From assembly GCA_052379645.1 (NCBI GenBank), contig JBQSYU010000007.1: DNA of 64,000 nt; one strand, given 5' to 3'. This DNA comes from Arthrobacter_H sp030452125 (GTDB lineage: Bacteria > Actinomycetota > Actinomycetes > Actinomycetales > Micrococcaceae). The notes under the pieces are model-generated. The model was not told where the DNA came from and did no database searches. It was given only the letters and a program-made list of their open reading frames with translations. Below, piece by piece: positions 8,419 to 17,471 of the stretch. Numbering within the stretch: the stretch's first letter is position 1; each line of letters starts with the position of its first letter. The position numbers and the translations under genes are program-made.

Positions 8419-9660
8419 GTGGAAACGAATACCGAACTTCTTGCCCTTGCCCGTGCCCGCTACACCCAGCGTCAGCTCTCCGCACAACTCGGCGTCAACA
8501 CGCGCACGATCGCCCGCTGGGAAAGCGACCAGACCCCCATGCCGACCATGCTCGCCCCGGCCCTGCGGGAACTGCTGGGCATGAAGCCGGCCGCGGCCGA
8601 CGCCGATTTCCGGTTCATCGACCTGTTCGCCGGGATCGGCGGGATCCGCAAGGGCTTTGAAACCCACGGAGGAAAATGCGTGTTCACCAGCGAATGGGAC
8701 CGTTGGGCGAAGAAGACCTACCTAACGAACTACCCGGACGAAAACGACCCCGAACATGTCTTCGTCGGGGACATCCAACCCGTCCCGGCAGCCGAGGTCG
8801 CCGACCACGACGTGTTGCTGGCCGGGTTTCCTTGCCAGCCGTTCTCCATTGCCGGAGTGAGCAAGAAGAACGCTCTGGGTCGGGCCCACGGCTTCGAGGA
8901 CGCCACTCAGGGCACCTTGTTCTTCGACGTGGCCCGGATCATCGATGAGAAGCGGCCCGCGGCGTTCATGTTGGAGAACGTGAAAAACCTGCGCTCCCAC
9001 GATAAGGGCCGGACCTTCGCGGTCATCATGGCCACCTTGCAGGAAGAACTTGGTTACGAGGTCCATACCAAGGTCATCAATGGCATCAGTTTCACCCCGC
9101 AGAACCGTGAACGCATCATCATCGTCGGTTTCCGTGAACCCACCGACTTCACTTGGGACGATCTGGAAATACCGCCCGTGGGGCCGAAACTCGAGACCAT
9201 CCTGCACCGCACCGACGGCACCGAACCGGTGCTCGAGTGGGACGGCGACCGGTTCTTCGACCTCGACAACGCCCGTGTGCAGCCCAAATACACGCTCACC
9301 GCCAACCTGTGGTCCTACCTGCAGGGATATGCGGCCAAGCACAAGGCCGCCGGCAACGGTTTTGGCTTCGGCTTGGTCCATCCCACCGGGACCTCCCGGA
9401 CCCTGTCTGCCCGCTACTACAAAGACGGCTCCGAGATCCTCGTCGCCCAAGACGGCAACCGGCCCCGCCGACTCACCCCTAGGGAATGCGCGCGCCTGAT
9501 GGGGCTGGATGACACCCACCGCATTCCCGTCAGCGACACCCAAGCCTATCGCCAGTTCGGTAACAGCGTCGTGGCCCCCGTTATGGCAGAAGTCGCACGT
9601 ATCATGACCCCGCACGTCCAAGCCATCCTGGCCCGCCAGGACAGTCCACTGGTCGCCTGA
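8419..9660 (+). CDS. EcoRII/SsoII-type DNA (cytosine-5) methyltransferase with N-terminal HTH
   Basis: A 413-residue C5-methyltransferase. Residues 1-55 form an XRE-like helix-turn-helix (YTQRQLSAQLGVNTRTIARWESD). Catalytic motif I is FIDLFAGIGGIRKGF (66-80), motif IV is GFPCQPFS with nucleophile Cys139, motif VI is LENVKN (185-190), motif VIII is QNRERIIIVGF, and motif X is RQFGNSVVAPV near the end. It transfers methyl from SAM to C5 of cytosine and, paired with the following EcoRII-like nuclease, should protect a CCWGG- or CCNGG-like site (site inferred from family). GTG start with AAGGA six bases upstream. The HTH suggests self-repression through the repeat at 8382-8392. Confidence 0.93.
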   Translation: METNTELLALARARYTQRQLSAQLGVNTRTIARWESDQTPMPTMLAPALRELLGMKPAAADADFRFIDLFAGIGGIRKGFETHGGKCVFTSEWDRWAKKTYLTNYPDENDPEHVFVGDIQPVPAAEVADHDVLLAGFPCQPFSIAGVSKKNALGRAHGFEDATQGTLFFDVARIIDEKRPAAFMLENVKNLRSHDKGRTFAVIMATLQEELGYEVHTKVINGISFTPQNRERIIIVGFREPTDFTWDDLEIPPVGPKLETILHRTDGTEPVLEWDGDRFFDLDNARVQPKYTLTANLWSYLQGYAAKHKAAGNGFGFGLVHPTGTSRTLSARYYKDGSEILVAQDGNRPRRLTPRECARLMGLDDTHRIPVSDTQAYRQFGNSVVAPVMAEVARIMTPHVQAILARQDSPLVA

Positions 9661-9714
9661 AAACACCCGCCGCACGAACATCACACGACACAACACGGAG
9701 ATCCTGGGGGATCA

Positions 9715-10965
9715 ATGGAACTTGGATATCTTGCCGATCATTTCAAGGGCGTGGCCGCTAAGGTCCTTAGTCGCGTCGAAACCGTGGGAAACGGTTCCAA
9801 CCAAAACGAGTTAGCCGGTACCAAGGCCTTTCGGGAGCTCTTCGGCGACCCTGAAGGCAGAGTCCCATTGCGGACTAGGTTCCTGTGGGCGACGGATGAG
9901 GCAGAGGAGCCCGTCGTGGAAGACGGCACCCTGACCTACTACGACGCCCGCGCAAATCAACCCAAACGCGGCTCCGAATACCGGCTCTACTACCCCGCGC
10001 ATGTCGAGGCCATGAAACGGGCCCTGCCCGGGGACATCGTGTTCATAGCAAAACAGAAGGACGACACGGTCCTGCTCATTGTCGCGCCTCACGGCTCGAG
10101 CATGGCCGCGCAACTAGATTGGCTCTTCGGCACCAACGCCTTGGAACGCGAGAGCTACTCCGTACGAACCAGCCTCCAAGAGAATCAGGACGGTCTGGGG
10201 TTGCCTGCCCTGTATCTGCTGGACATGCTCGGCATCGCTGTCGAACCCACCGACCAGAACTGGCTCGAACAACTTCTCGAAAAGTTCGGGGCCACCTTTC
10301 CCTCCACCGCGGAGTTCGGGGCCTTCACCCGATCCACTCTCCCCGATGCTGACCCACGCGATGACCCTGACGCGGTACTCATGGCCTGGCTGGAACGCGA
10401 GGAACTACTCTTCCGCACCCTAGAACGCCATCTAGTCACTGATACCCTCAATGCGGTCTACACCAACGGCCAAGTTGACGTGGACAAGTTCGTCGCCGAG
10501 TCCCTACGCATCCACAACAGGCGCAAAAGCCGGGCAGGCAAGAGCCTTGAGCACCATCTCATCGCTACTTTTGAGGCTCTGGGGATGCGCCATACCTTCG
10601 ACAAGGCCACCGAAAATGATGTCCGCCCCGATTTCATCTTCCCCAGCATCGAGGACTACCACGACCCTAGTATCCCGGCCGAGCAACTGACCGTCCTGGG
10701 AGCGAAGACCACCTGCAAGGACCGCTGGCGTCAGGTCCTGAGCGAAGCTGAACGCATCGAGCACAAACACCTGATCACCTTGGAAAGCCCGATCAGCTTA
10801 GGGCAAACCCGGGAGATGCAGGCACAGAAACTGCAACTTGTCGTCCCCAAGCCGCTGCAGGCACCCTACAGGGCCGAGCAACAATCTTGGCTGATGGACC
10901 TAGCCGCTTTCGCCGAACTCACCCGCGGCCGGGACCAGACCGGGCCAACCAGTAGTCTCTTCTGA
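9715..10965 (+). CDS. EcoRII-type restriction endonuclease (effector domain plus PD-(D/E)XK domain)
   Basis: A 416-residue protein, close to the length of EcoRII. The N-terminal half fits the EcoRII-N effector DNA-binding domain (GDIVFIAKQKDDTVLLIVAP). The C-terminal half (from about residue 265) is the EcoRII-C catalytic domain: SRAGKSLEHHL, RPDFIFPSIEDYHDP, then AKTTCKDRWRQVLSEA with the catalytic lysines and arginine, and KHLITLESPISLGQTREM. EcoRII is a type IIE enzyme needing two copies of its site. It lies 54 bases after the methyltransferase on the same strand with a GGGGG ribosome site. The catalytic segment looks intact, so the pair is probably active. Confidence 0.93.
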   Translation: MELGYLADHFKGVAAKVLSRVETVGNGSNQNELAGTKAFRELFGDPEGRVPLRTRFLWATDEAEEPVVEDGTLTYYDARANQPKRGSEYRLYYPAHVEAMKRALPGDIVFIAKQKDDTVLLIVAPHGSSMAAQLDWLFGTNALERESYSVRTSLQENQDGLGLPALYLLDMLGIAVEPTDQNWLEQLLEKFGATFPSTAEFGAFTRSTLPDADPRDDPDAVLMAWLEREELLFRTLERHLVTDTLNAVYTNGQVDVDKFVAESLRIHNRRKSRAGKSLEHHLIATFEALGMRHTFDKATENDVRPDFIFPSIEDYHDPSIPAEQLTVLGAKTTCKDRWRQVLSEAERIEHKHLITLESPISLGQTREMQAQKLQLVVPKPLQAPYRAEQQSWLMDLAAFAELTRGRDQTGPTSSLF

Positions 10966-11043
10966 TCCAAGCCCTGAATCTTGCGCCGCTTATATGAGAA
11001 CGGCGCCGATACGCAGGCCCGGTCGGGTCAGCAGGTAGGTTCA

Positions 11044-11490
11044 GTGCATGACAAAAAGAAGATCGCCCTAGAAATCGACACCGAGAGCGCCACCGCTTCC
11101 CGCTCCTTGGCACGGGCGCTCCTAGCAGTCTTCGAAGCCAGCAGGGTCAGCGCAGGGACTATCTATGTCAAGGGATTCGCCATGAATCCTTCGGATGGGT
11201 GGGGACGGGGTACCACCGGATCGAAATCAGCAACACCTAGAACTTCTCCCGGAGGAGTAGAAGCCTCACGGCGACGGACTCCTGCCCGCCACGAGTCGGA
11301 ATACCCCGCTCGTCCTCGAGAGGTGTTTCAATCCGTCGCAAAAGGAAAATTGCCCACCGAGGATGACTTTCCCCGACCGCTCACGGGGCAAACACTTCGC
11401 GGGGACGATGGCAGCAACTCGCGCAATATGACTATGACTTTCCCCGGAGATACCGGACCCGCCCGGGAATCAGCAGCGTTTGCCCGCTAA
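11044..11490 (+). CDS. Hypothetical protein at the edge of the defence island
   Basis: A 148-codon frame from the GTG at 11044 (AGGTAGG upstream). The first third looks like ordinary protein (KKKIALEIDTESATASRSLARALLAVFEASRVSAGTIYVKGF is the readable core). The rest is rich in Ser, Pro, Arg and Gly without a recognisable fold. No homologue is known to me. It could be a degraded gene fused by chance to non-coding DNA at the island boundary. Confidence 0.35.
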   Translation: MHDKKKIALEIDTESATASRSLARALLAVFEASRVSAGTIYVKGFAMNPSDGWGRGTTGSKSATPRTSPGGVEASRRRTPARHESEYPARPREVFQSVAKGKLPTEDDFPRPLTGQTLRGDDGSNSRNMTMTFPGDTGPARESAAFAR

Positions 11491-11570
11491 CGCGTACCGA
11501 TTAGCTCAGGCATCGCCTGCTCCCATAAGTACGTCCACGCGCTGCTCGCGTCCGCAATGCAATCGTGTTC

Positions 11571-13226
11571 TCAGTGCCTAGTCGGATCAGTCCAGTTGCC
11601 GGTGCACACTTTCCACAGCGTCCAGACGACATCGACGGCGTAGACGAAGACCCAGAGCCGTAGGGCAGCCGCCAGGAGGGCGACGAGGTCGAATGGCCCG
11701 GTGACGGCATGGATCACCGCACGGAACGGGAGGATCGCTTCTTGCCCGATCCCGAGAAGCGCCTCCGGGTTCAACGAGGGCAGGAAGAGCAACCCGAGGA
11801 CGACGGCGGTCCCGAAGAGGACCGTATGCCAGAGCAGGTCCACCATGAGCTGCCGTCGGCTCTTTTCCGGCTTGGCCTCCTCCGAGGCCACGCTCTCTTC
11901 GTCTTCTGCGTCCAGGCCCGCATCCGCTGCGTTGTCCGGAGTCTCGATGGGCGTTGGGACCAGCGGTGTCGGCTCGAGAGTGCGGGGCTGATCCACCGCG
12001 CCGAGCCGGCGCACTGCCGCCGGCACCAGCGCCGCCCCGGAGAGAATGACCACCGCGAAGACGAGGCAGGCCATGAGCCAGGATCCGGCGTCGTACAAGA
12101 AACCTGCGGCGAGTGAACCGACCATAGCCCCGGCCAGGGTGCTGGCTTCGTAGAGGCTCAGCCCGCGTCCGAGGTGGCGAGGCCCGACCGATTCGGCGAT
12201 GACCGCCTGCTGGATGGGCATGATGGCCGCCCAGGCGGCCCCGGAGAGCACCCACAGACCAGCGATGACCAAAGGATTGGGCGCTAAGCCGAGGCCCGCG
12301 GCGAAGATCGCACTGGCCACTGAACCGAGGATCAGGATTTTCCGGCGCCCGTACATGACGACGGCACGGTGCAGAAGGGGTGGCAGGATGCTCATGGCGA
12401 TTGCACCGGGCAGGAAGATCAGTGCGATTTGAAAGGGCTCCAAGTCGAAGTGACGCTGCAGCTGCAGGATCATCAGCAGGCTGATCGCGGCCTCCGCGGC
12501 CTCGACGATGACCACTGCCAGCAGCATCGGTCGCAGCTTCCGACCCACCCCACCCAGATTCAGGGAGGTCAACGCCGTTGCGGAATCGTTCTCGGTTCCT
12601 TCCTCCCCACCGCCGGCAGGTTCATCGGGCGCGGCAGGTAGGACCCGCCGCCCCGGTGAGGTGGCCAGCACCACGGCCGCTGCGAAGGAACAGAGGGCCA
12701 GTGCGAAGAACACGGAGACATAATTGGTCAGCGAGAGCAGGACGACCGCCGGAACGAACACGACCCAGCTGCCGTATTCCTCGGCCGAGAGCAGCTTGGC
12801 GAAGACTCCCGAGTCTATGTCCAACCGTTCGCCCACGATGGCCCGGATCGCCACCCACAGGAAGGCTCCTCCCACCCCGGACACGGCTGCTGCCGTCACC
12901 GCCAGCGGCAACCCGGAGGCCAGCCCGAAGAGCACGCAGCCCACACCGATGGTCGCTGCGCCTGCTGCCGCGATGCCGAGGCGTCCTCCACGGTCCACCA
13001 AGGTTCCGGCGAACGGTCGGGTGAGCAGGGAGACCAGCACGTCCACGGCGAGCAGGACACCGGTCTGGGAGGCCGAGAGTCCCAGCACGGCCCCAGCGAA
13101 CAGCGGGAGGACGAAGTCGATGAACGTTCCCGTGCCGCTGGTGAGCGTGGCACTGGTGAGCACCCGGCGTTCGCGGCGCAACACCGAGGGCGCTCCCAGG
13201 CGATCCGCGCCATCGAGACGTGCCAT
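11571..13226 (-). CDS. MFS transporter with extra C-terminal cytoplasmic linker and two membrane segments
   Basis: A 551-residue inner-membrane protein. Twelve hydrophobic segments span about residues 25-420 with an MFS pattern (LLTRPFAGTLVDRGGRLG between helices 2 and 3, and an acidic loop GGGEEGTENDSA in the middle). A long acidic linker (EDEESVASEEAKPEKSRR) and two more hydrophobic segments (VLFGTAVVLGLLFLPSL and LAAALRLWVFVYAVDVVW) follow, so the protein is longer than standard MFS pumps. The ATG at 13226 is preferred over the adjacent TTG. Substrate unknown. It is divergent from another MFS gene at 13330. Confidence 0.85.
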   Translation of the reverse strand: MARLDGADRLGAPSVLRRERRVLTSATLTSGTGTFIDFVLPLFAGAVLGLSASQTGVLLAVDVLVSLLTRPFAGTLVDRGGRLGIAAAGAATIGVGCVLFGLASGLPLAVTAAAVSGVGGAFLWVAIRAIVGERLDIDSGVFAKLLSAEEYGSWVVFVPAVVLLSLTNYVSVFFALALCSFAAAVVLATSPGRRVLPAAPDEPAGGGEEGTENDSATALTSLNLGGVGRKLRPMLLAVVIVEAAEAAISLLMILQLQRHFDLEPFQIALIFLPGAIAMSILPPLLHRAVVMYGRRKILILGSVASAIFAAGLGLAPNPLVIAGLWVLSGAAWAAIMPIQQAVIAESVGPRHLGRGLSLYEASTLAGAMVGSLAAGFLYDAGSWLMACLVFAVVILSGAALVPAAVRRLGAVDQPRTLEPTPLVPTPIETPDNAADAGLDAEDEESVASEEAKPEKSRRQLMVDLLWHTVLFGTAVVLGLLFLPSLNPEALLGIGQEAILPFRAVIHAVTGPFDLVALLAAALRLWVFVYAVDVVWTLWKVCTGNWTDPTRH

Positions 13227-13329
13227 CAATGCCCTCCCCCGGCTCCGGTACCGTGTGCACCGTCACAGGCACACTACACGGAACTAGTCATGCAGGCAGG
13301 CGATCACGAAAACGGCCTACGGTGAATAC

Positions 13330-14559
13330 GTGACACCCGACCCGCTTGAGGCCCCAGACACCGCGACTGCCACCGGCCCTTCACTCACCGACCGCCGGGC
13401 GCGACTGGCGGTTTCGCTGCTCTTTTTGACCAACGGCGCCCTGTTCGCCAACCTGCTGCCGCGCTACCCGGCGATCAAGGACGGACTCGGGCTCTCCAAC
13501 GGGGAATTCGGGGCTGCCGTCGCGGCCTTCCCGCTCGGGGCCCTCATCGCCGGTCTGGCCGCGGCCACCCTGATCCGTCGCTTCCGCTCCTCACGGGTCG
13601 CCGTCACCGGCACGATCCTCACCGGCGCCGGCATCCTGCTGGCCGGACTGGCCCCGAGCTGGGCGTTGCTTGCCGGGGCGCTGTTCATCGCCGGGGCCGC
13701 CGACGCGATCACCGATGTCGCCCAGAACTCCCACGGGCTGCGCGTCCAACGCCGTTATGGCCGCTCGATCCTGAACTCCTTCCACGCCGCCTGGAGTGTG
13801 GGCGCGGTCCTGGGCGGGCTGATGGGGGCCGCGGCCTCCGGAGCCGATATCCCACGCGGCATCCATTTGGGGCTTTCACTCATCCTCTTCAGCGCCCTCG
13901 CCCTGTATTGCCGCCGCACGCTTCTTCCCGGGCCGGAGCCGACCGAGGTGGACACCGCGGAGCAGCACGACGGCGGCATCCCCCGGGCCCGCGTCTCCCG
14001 CCTGGCCACCTACGGGATCCTCGCCGCACTGGTCCTGGTCGCCACGGGCGGCTCGGTCATCGAGGATGCCGGCAACTCCTGGGCGGCCATCTACCTGCAC
14101 GATTCACTCGGCGCCGTTGCGCCGGTCACCGCGCTGGGTTTCGTGGCCCTCATCGGCTGCCAGCTGGTGGGTCGGCTCATCGGTGACCAGCTCTTCGATG
14201 CCTTCGGCCAACGACTGGTGGCCCGTGCCGGGGGCGTCATCGTCGTGGTGGGCATGGGGTTGGCGCTGGCTTTCCCGACCATCCCGGGGACCATCATCGG
14301 TTTCGGGCTTTCCGGCTTCGGCATGGCCACGCTGATCCCGGCGGCCATGCACGCCGCCGACGAGCTCCCCGGCCTGCGCCATGGCACGGGGTTGACCATC
14401 CTGGGCTGGCTGATGCGCGTGGGGTTCCTGTTCTCCCCACCGATCGTCGGGTTTGTTGCCGACCGCACCACCCTGGCCACCGGGCTGCTCATCGTGCCAT
14501 TGGCCGGACTGCTGGTCATCGTCTGTGCCGGGGTCCTGCCCCGCAAGATCCGGGTCTGA
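13330..14559 (+). CDS. MFS transporter (YbjJ-like)
   Basis: A 409-residue 12-segment MFS protein. It has LPRYPAIKDGLGLSNGEFGAAVAAFPLGALIAGL at the first helices, the inter-helix signature RRFRSSRVAVTG, and NSHGLRVQRRYGRSILNSFHA in the segment typical of YbjJ-like sugar or drug transporters. The start is GTG at 13330. A TACGGT box ends six bases before it, so this too might be leaderless, though no good -35 is seen. A five-gene run begins here only loosely, since the next gene is 68 bases away. Substrate unknown. Confidence 0.87.
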   Translation: MTPDPLEAPDTATATGPSLTDRRARLAVSLLFLTNGALFANLLPRYPAIKDGLGLSNGEFGAAVAAFPLGALIAGLAAATLIRRFRSSRVAVTGTILTGAGILLAGLAPSWALLAGALFIAGAADAITDVAQNSHGLRVQRRYGRSILNSFHAAWSVGAVLGGLMGAAASGADIPRGIHLGLSLILFSALALYCRRTLLPGPEPTEVDTAEQHDGGIPRARVSRLATYGILAALVLVATGGSVIEDAGNSWAAIYLHDSLGAVAPVTALGFVALIGCQLVGRLIGDQLFDAFGQRLVARAGGVIVVVGMGLALAFPTIPGTIIGFGLSGFGMATLIPAAMHAADELPGLRHGTGLTILGWLMRVGFLFSPPIVGFVADRTTLATGLLIVPLAGLLVIVCAGVLPRKIRV

Positions 14560-14627
14560 CCCGCGTCACCTGTTGAGGGAGTACCGTGGCCGGAACAGGA
14601 CATCAGGACCGGAACGGAGGCAGGACC

Positions 14628-14753
14628 ATGGACACCGGATTGCTCTGCACACTGCTATCGACCGCCATCCTCATCGGAACCTTCAGCGCCGTGGGCGTGA
14701 TCTGGAAAAACGGCAAGAAGACCGGGCAGATCCGACACATCTTGCGGGACTAG
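14628..14753 (+). CDS. Small single-span membrane protein (41 aa)
   Basis: ATG at 14628 with a GGAGGCAGG ribosome site; stop TAG at 14751. The peptide has one membrane helix (LLCTLLSTAILIGTFSAVGVI) followed by a basic tail (WKNGKKTGQIRHILRD), fitting a type-III small membrane protein. It lies between the MFS gene and the manganese importer. Function unknown; it may accompany either. Confidence 0.5.
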   Translation: MDTGLLCTLLSTAILIGTFSAVGVIWKNGKKTGQIRHILRD

Positions 14754-14787
14754 GCGGAAGTTTCGGGCTTGCGGGTCAAAACAACAG

Positions 14788-14839
14788 GTTTGGGGACCCG
14801 AACTTTTGTTTTCTGGGTGCTTGATCGTAAAGTACAGAT
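14788..14839 (+). promoter_or_regulatory. Candidate metal-responsive operator and leaderless promoter of the Mn importer
   Basis: GTTTGGG-GA-CCCGAAC (14788-14803) is an inverted repeat with one mismatch, placed just before TTGTTT (14806-14811), a 16-base spacer and TAAAGT (14828-14833). The ATG follows six bases later, so the transcript is probably leaderless. The nearby MntR/DtxR-type regulator (17472-18155) is the likely binder. This is inference. Confidence 0.45.
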
Positions 14840-15799
14840 ATGCACATCCCTCACTTTCCCTGGCCAAAAAACGCTAGGCGTCGCCCCGTTGCCGCTGCTG
14901 CCCTGCTGGCTGCGGCCCTGGGCCTGACGAGCTGCAGCGCAGCAGCCTCGTCCACCGGTACCGACGACGACTCCGACCTGCCCGTGGTCCTGACGACCTT
15001 CACCGTCCTGTCGGATCTGGCCACCAATGTCGCCGGAGACCACCTCCAGGTGGAGTCGATCACCAAGCCGGGTGCGGAGATCCACGGCTACGAGCCGACC
15101 CCCGGGGACATCAAGAAGGCCTCGAAGGCCGATCTGATCGTGGATAACGGGATGAACCTCGAAGCGTGGTTCGAGAAGTTCGTGGACCACCTGGACGTCC
15201 CCCACATCGTGGCCAGCGAAGGCGTGGACGTCATCGACATCAGCGAGGACGAGCAGGCCGGATTGCCCAACCCACACGCCTGGATGAGCCCGGACAACGC
15301 CAAGCTCTACGTCGACAACATGGCGAAGGCCTTCGGTGAACTCGCCCCCGAGCATGCCGAGGATTTCCTGGCCAACGCCGCGGAATACAAGAAGGAGATC
15401 CAGCAGGTCGGTGACGATCTGGAAGCCGATCTGTCCACGTTGCCGAAGAATGAACGGGCGCTGGTCACCTGCGAAGGCGCCTTCTCCTATCTGGCCCGCG
15501 ACGCCGGACTGACCGAGCAGTACATCTGGGCGGTCAACGCCGAGCAGCAGGCCCGGCCCAGCCAGATCGCCGCGGCCATCGAATTCGTGAAGGACCAGCA
15601 GGTCCCCGCGGTGTTCTGCGAATCCACGGTCTCCGATGCCCCGATGCAGCAGATCGTCGAGGCCACCGACGCTGACTTCGGCGGAACCCTGTACGTCGAC
15701 TCGCTCTCCACCGCCGACGGACCGGTCCCGACCTATCTGGATCTGCTGCGCCATGACTCGGAGACCATTTCCGACGCGTTGACCGGAGCCAACTCATGA
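14840..15799 (+). CDS. Manganese/zinc ABC transporter substrate-binding lipoprotein
   Basis: A 319-residue cluster A-I (ZnuA/PsaA/MntC) binding protein. The N-terminus has a basic start, a hydrophobic core and the lipobox LTSC (about residues 29-32). Metal-ligand positions are visible as EIHGYEPTP, NPHAWMSPDN and CEGAFSYLARDAGL, with a late Asp in LYVDSLST. There is no long His-rich loop, which favours manganese or iron over zinc. It is the first gene of a three-gene operon with four-base overlaps to the ATPase and permease. The convergent MntR-like gene supports manganese. Confidence 0.92.
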   Translation: MHIPHFPWPKNARRRPVAAAALLAAALGLTSCSAAASSTGTDDDSDLPVVLTTFTVLSDLATNVAGDHLQVESITKPGAEIHGYEPTPGDIKKASKADLIVDNGMNLEAWFEKFVDHLDVPHIVASEGVDVIDISEDEQAGLPNPHAWMSPDNAKLYVDNMAKAFGELAPEHAEDFLANAAEYKKEIQQVGDDLEADLSTLPKNERALVTCEGAFSYLARDAGLTEQYIWAVNAEQQARPSQIAAAIEFVKDQQVPAVFCESTVSDAPMQQIVEATDADFGGTLYVDSLSTADGPVPTYLDLLRHDSETISDALTGANS

Positions 15800-16536
15800 C
15801 CGCCGCGATCGACGTGCGCGAGGCCACCGTCCACTACGGCGATGTCCTGGCCCTGGACCACGCCAGCGTGAGCTTGCAGCCCGGCCGCATCTGCGGACTG
15901 GTCGGCATGAACGGCTCGGGCAAGTCCACGCTGTTCAAGACGATCATGGGTTCGGTGACCCCGGACCAGGGAACCGTGAAGATCAACGGCGGGGCCCCGG
16001 CCGCCGCCCGCAAGGCGGGCACCATCGGCTACGTCCCGCAGAGCGAGGAGGTCGACTGGGCCTTCCCGGTGTCCGTCCGCGATGTGGTGATGATGGGCCG
16101 CTACGCCCAGATGGGCTTCACCCGCCGGCCACGCCCGGCCGACCGAGCCGCCGTGGCGGACGCCCTGGAACGGGTGGAACTGACCGAATTCGCCGACCGG
16201 CAGATCGGCCAACTCTCCGGAGGACAGAAGAAGCGGGCCTTCGTGGCCCGAGGGATCGCCCAGGGTGCCACCATCCTGTTGTTGGACGAGCCGTTCGCCG
16301 GCGTCGATAAGCGCACGGAGGCCACCATCACGTCCCTGTTGCGCGGGCTCGCCGCCGACGGCGCCACCGTCCTGGTCTCCACCCACGACCTCCACGCCCT
16401 GCCGGCCCTGGCCGACGAGGCCGTGCTGCTGATGCGCAAGGTGTTGATGCACGCCTCCCCCGACGAAGTCCTCCAACCCGAGAACCTGGCCCGCGCCTTC
16501 GGCCTGGACGTCATGGACCGGGAGGTGCTGGCATGA
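15796..16536 (+). CDS. Manganese/zinc ABC transporter ATP-binding protein
   Basis: A 246-residue ABC ATPase. Walker A is GMNGSGKST (about residues 37-45), the signature is LSGGQKKR, Walker B is ILLLDEPFAGVD, and the switch histidine is in VSTHDLHALP. It energises uptake of the metal bound by the preceding lipoprotein. The start overlaps the upstream stop by four bases and its stop overlaps the permease start likewise, so the three are translationally coupled. Confidence 0.95.
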   Translation: MTAAIDVREATVHYGDVLALDHASVSLQPGRICGLVGMNGSGKSTLFKTIMGSVTPDQGTVKINGGAPAAARKAGTIGYVPQSEEVDWAFPVSVRDVVMMGRYAQMGFTRRPRPADRAAVADALERVELTEFADRQIGQLSGGQKKRAFVARGIAQGATILLLDEPFAGVDKRTEATITSLLRGLAADGATVLVSTHDLHALPALADEAVLLMRKVLMHASPDEVLQPENLARAFGLDVMDREVLA

Positions 16537-17408
16537 ACCTCATCGAGCTCTTCGCCGAACCACTCAGCTACGACTTCATGGTCCGTGCCCTGGCCACCAC
16601 CATCATCGCCTCGGTCGTCTGCGCCGTGCTCTCCTGCTGGCTGGTGCTGGTGGGCTGGTCCCTGATGGGCGATGCCGTGTCCCATGCGGTGCTTCCCGGG
16701 GTCGTGCTGGCCTACGTCGTCGGGGCGCCCTTCGCTCTGGGGGCCATCGTCTTCGGGTTCCTGGCCGTCGCCCTGATCGGGGTGGTGCGTGACACCAGCC
16801 GGGTCAAGGAGGATGCCGCGATCGGGATCGTGTTCACCACGCTCTTCGCGCTGGGTCTGGCACTGATTTCCGTCACCCCCTCCCAGACCGACCTGAACCA
16901 CATCATCTTCGGCAACCTGCTCGGGGTCTCCCGGGCGGAGCTGTGGCAGGTGGGCATCCTGGGGGCCATCACCCTGGCGGTCCTGCTGCTCAAGCGCCGC
17001 GATTTCACCCTCTACGCCTTCGATCCCACCCACGCCCAGGCGATCGGGCTGAACCCGCGCCTGCTCGGAGCGGGTCTGTTGGGTCTGCTCGCGTTGACCT
17101 GCGTCGTGGCGCTGCAGGCGGTCGGCGTGGTGCTGGTGGTGGCCATGCTCATCATCCCCGGGGCCACGGCCTACCTGCTCACCGACCGGTTCTCCCGGAT
17201 GCTGGTGATCGCCCCGATCATCTCGGTGGTCTGCGCCGTGGCCGGGCTGTATGTGAGCTACTACCTCGACACCGCCTCGGGAGCCATGGTGGTCCTGTCC
17301 CAGGGCGCCGCCTTCACAGTGGTCTACCTGTTCGGCCCCCGCCACGGACTGCTGGGTAAGCGGTGGGCGGCGCAGCGGCGCAAGCGCCTGCTCACCACCG
17401 CAGCCTGA
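16533..17408 (+). CDS. Manganese/zinc ABC transporter permease
   Basis: A 291-residue integral membrane protein of the ABC-3 family with eight to nine hydrophobic segments. Family features are GDAVSHAVLPGVVLAYVVG near the second helix and VALQAVGVVLVVAMLIIPGATAYLLT in the last third. It forms the channel of the importer. It is the last gene of the operon, followed by the strong terminator at 17420-17460. Confidence 0.95.
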   Translation: MNLIELFAEPLSYDFMVRALATTIIASVVCAVLSCWLVLVGWSLMGDAVSHAVLPGVVLAYVVGAPFALGAIVFGFLAVALIGVVRDTSRVKEDAAIGIVFTTLFALGLALISVTPSQTDLNHIIFGNLLGVSRAELWQVGILGAITLAVLLLKRRDFTLYAFDPTHAQAIGLNPRLLGAGLLGLLALTCVVALQAVGVVLVVAMLIIPGATAYLLTDRFSRMLVIAPIISVVCAVAGLYVSYYLDTASGAMVVLSQGAAFTVVYLFGPRHGLLGKRWAAQRRKRLLTTAA

Positions 17409-17419
17409 GGGGGAACGGC

Positions 17420-17460
17420 AAAAAACTGCCCGCCCGGTTGAACCGGGCGGGCAGTTTTTT
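17420..17460. terminator. Bidirectional intrinsic terminator between convergent genes
   Basis: Two perfect 18-bp arms (AAAAAACTGCCCGCCCGG and its complement) enclose the loop TTGAA. The A-run on one side and T-run on the other let it end transcription from both the Mn importer operon and the convergent regulator gene. Confidence 0.93.
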
Positions 17461-17471
17461 GCTTCTGTTCC

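Noticed and set aside
11491..11570. An attachment site at the right end of the defence island
   Set aside because: No tRNA end or direct repeat matching the left boundary near 3031-3266 was found by eye.
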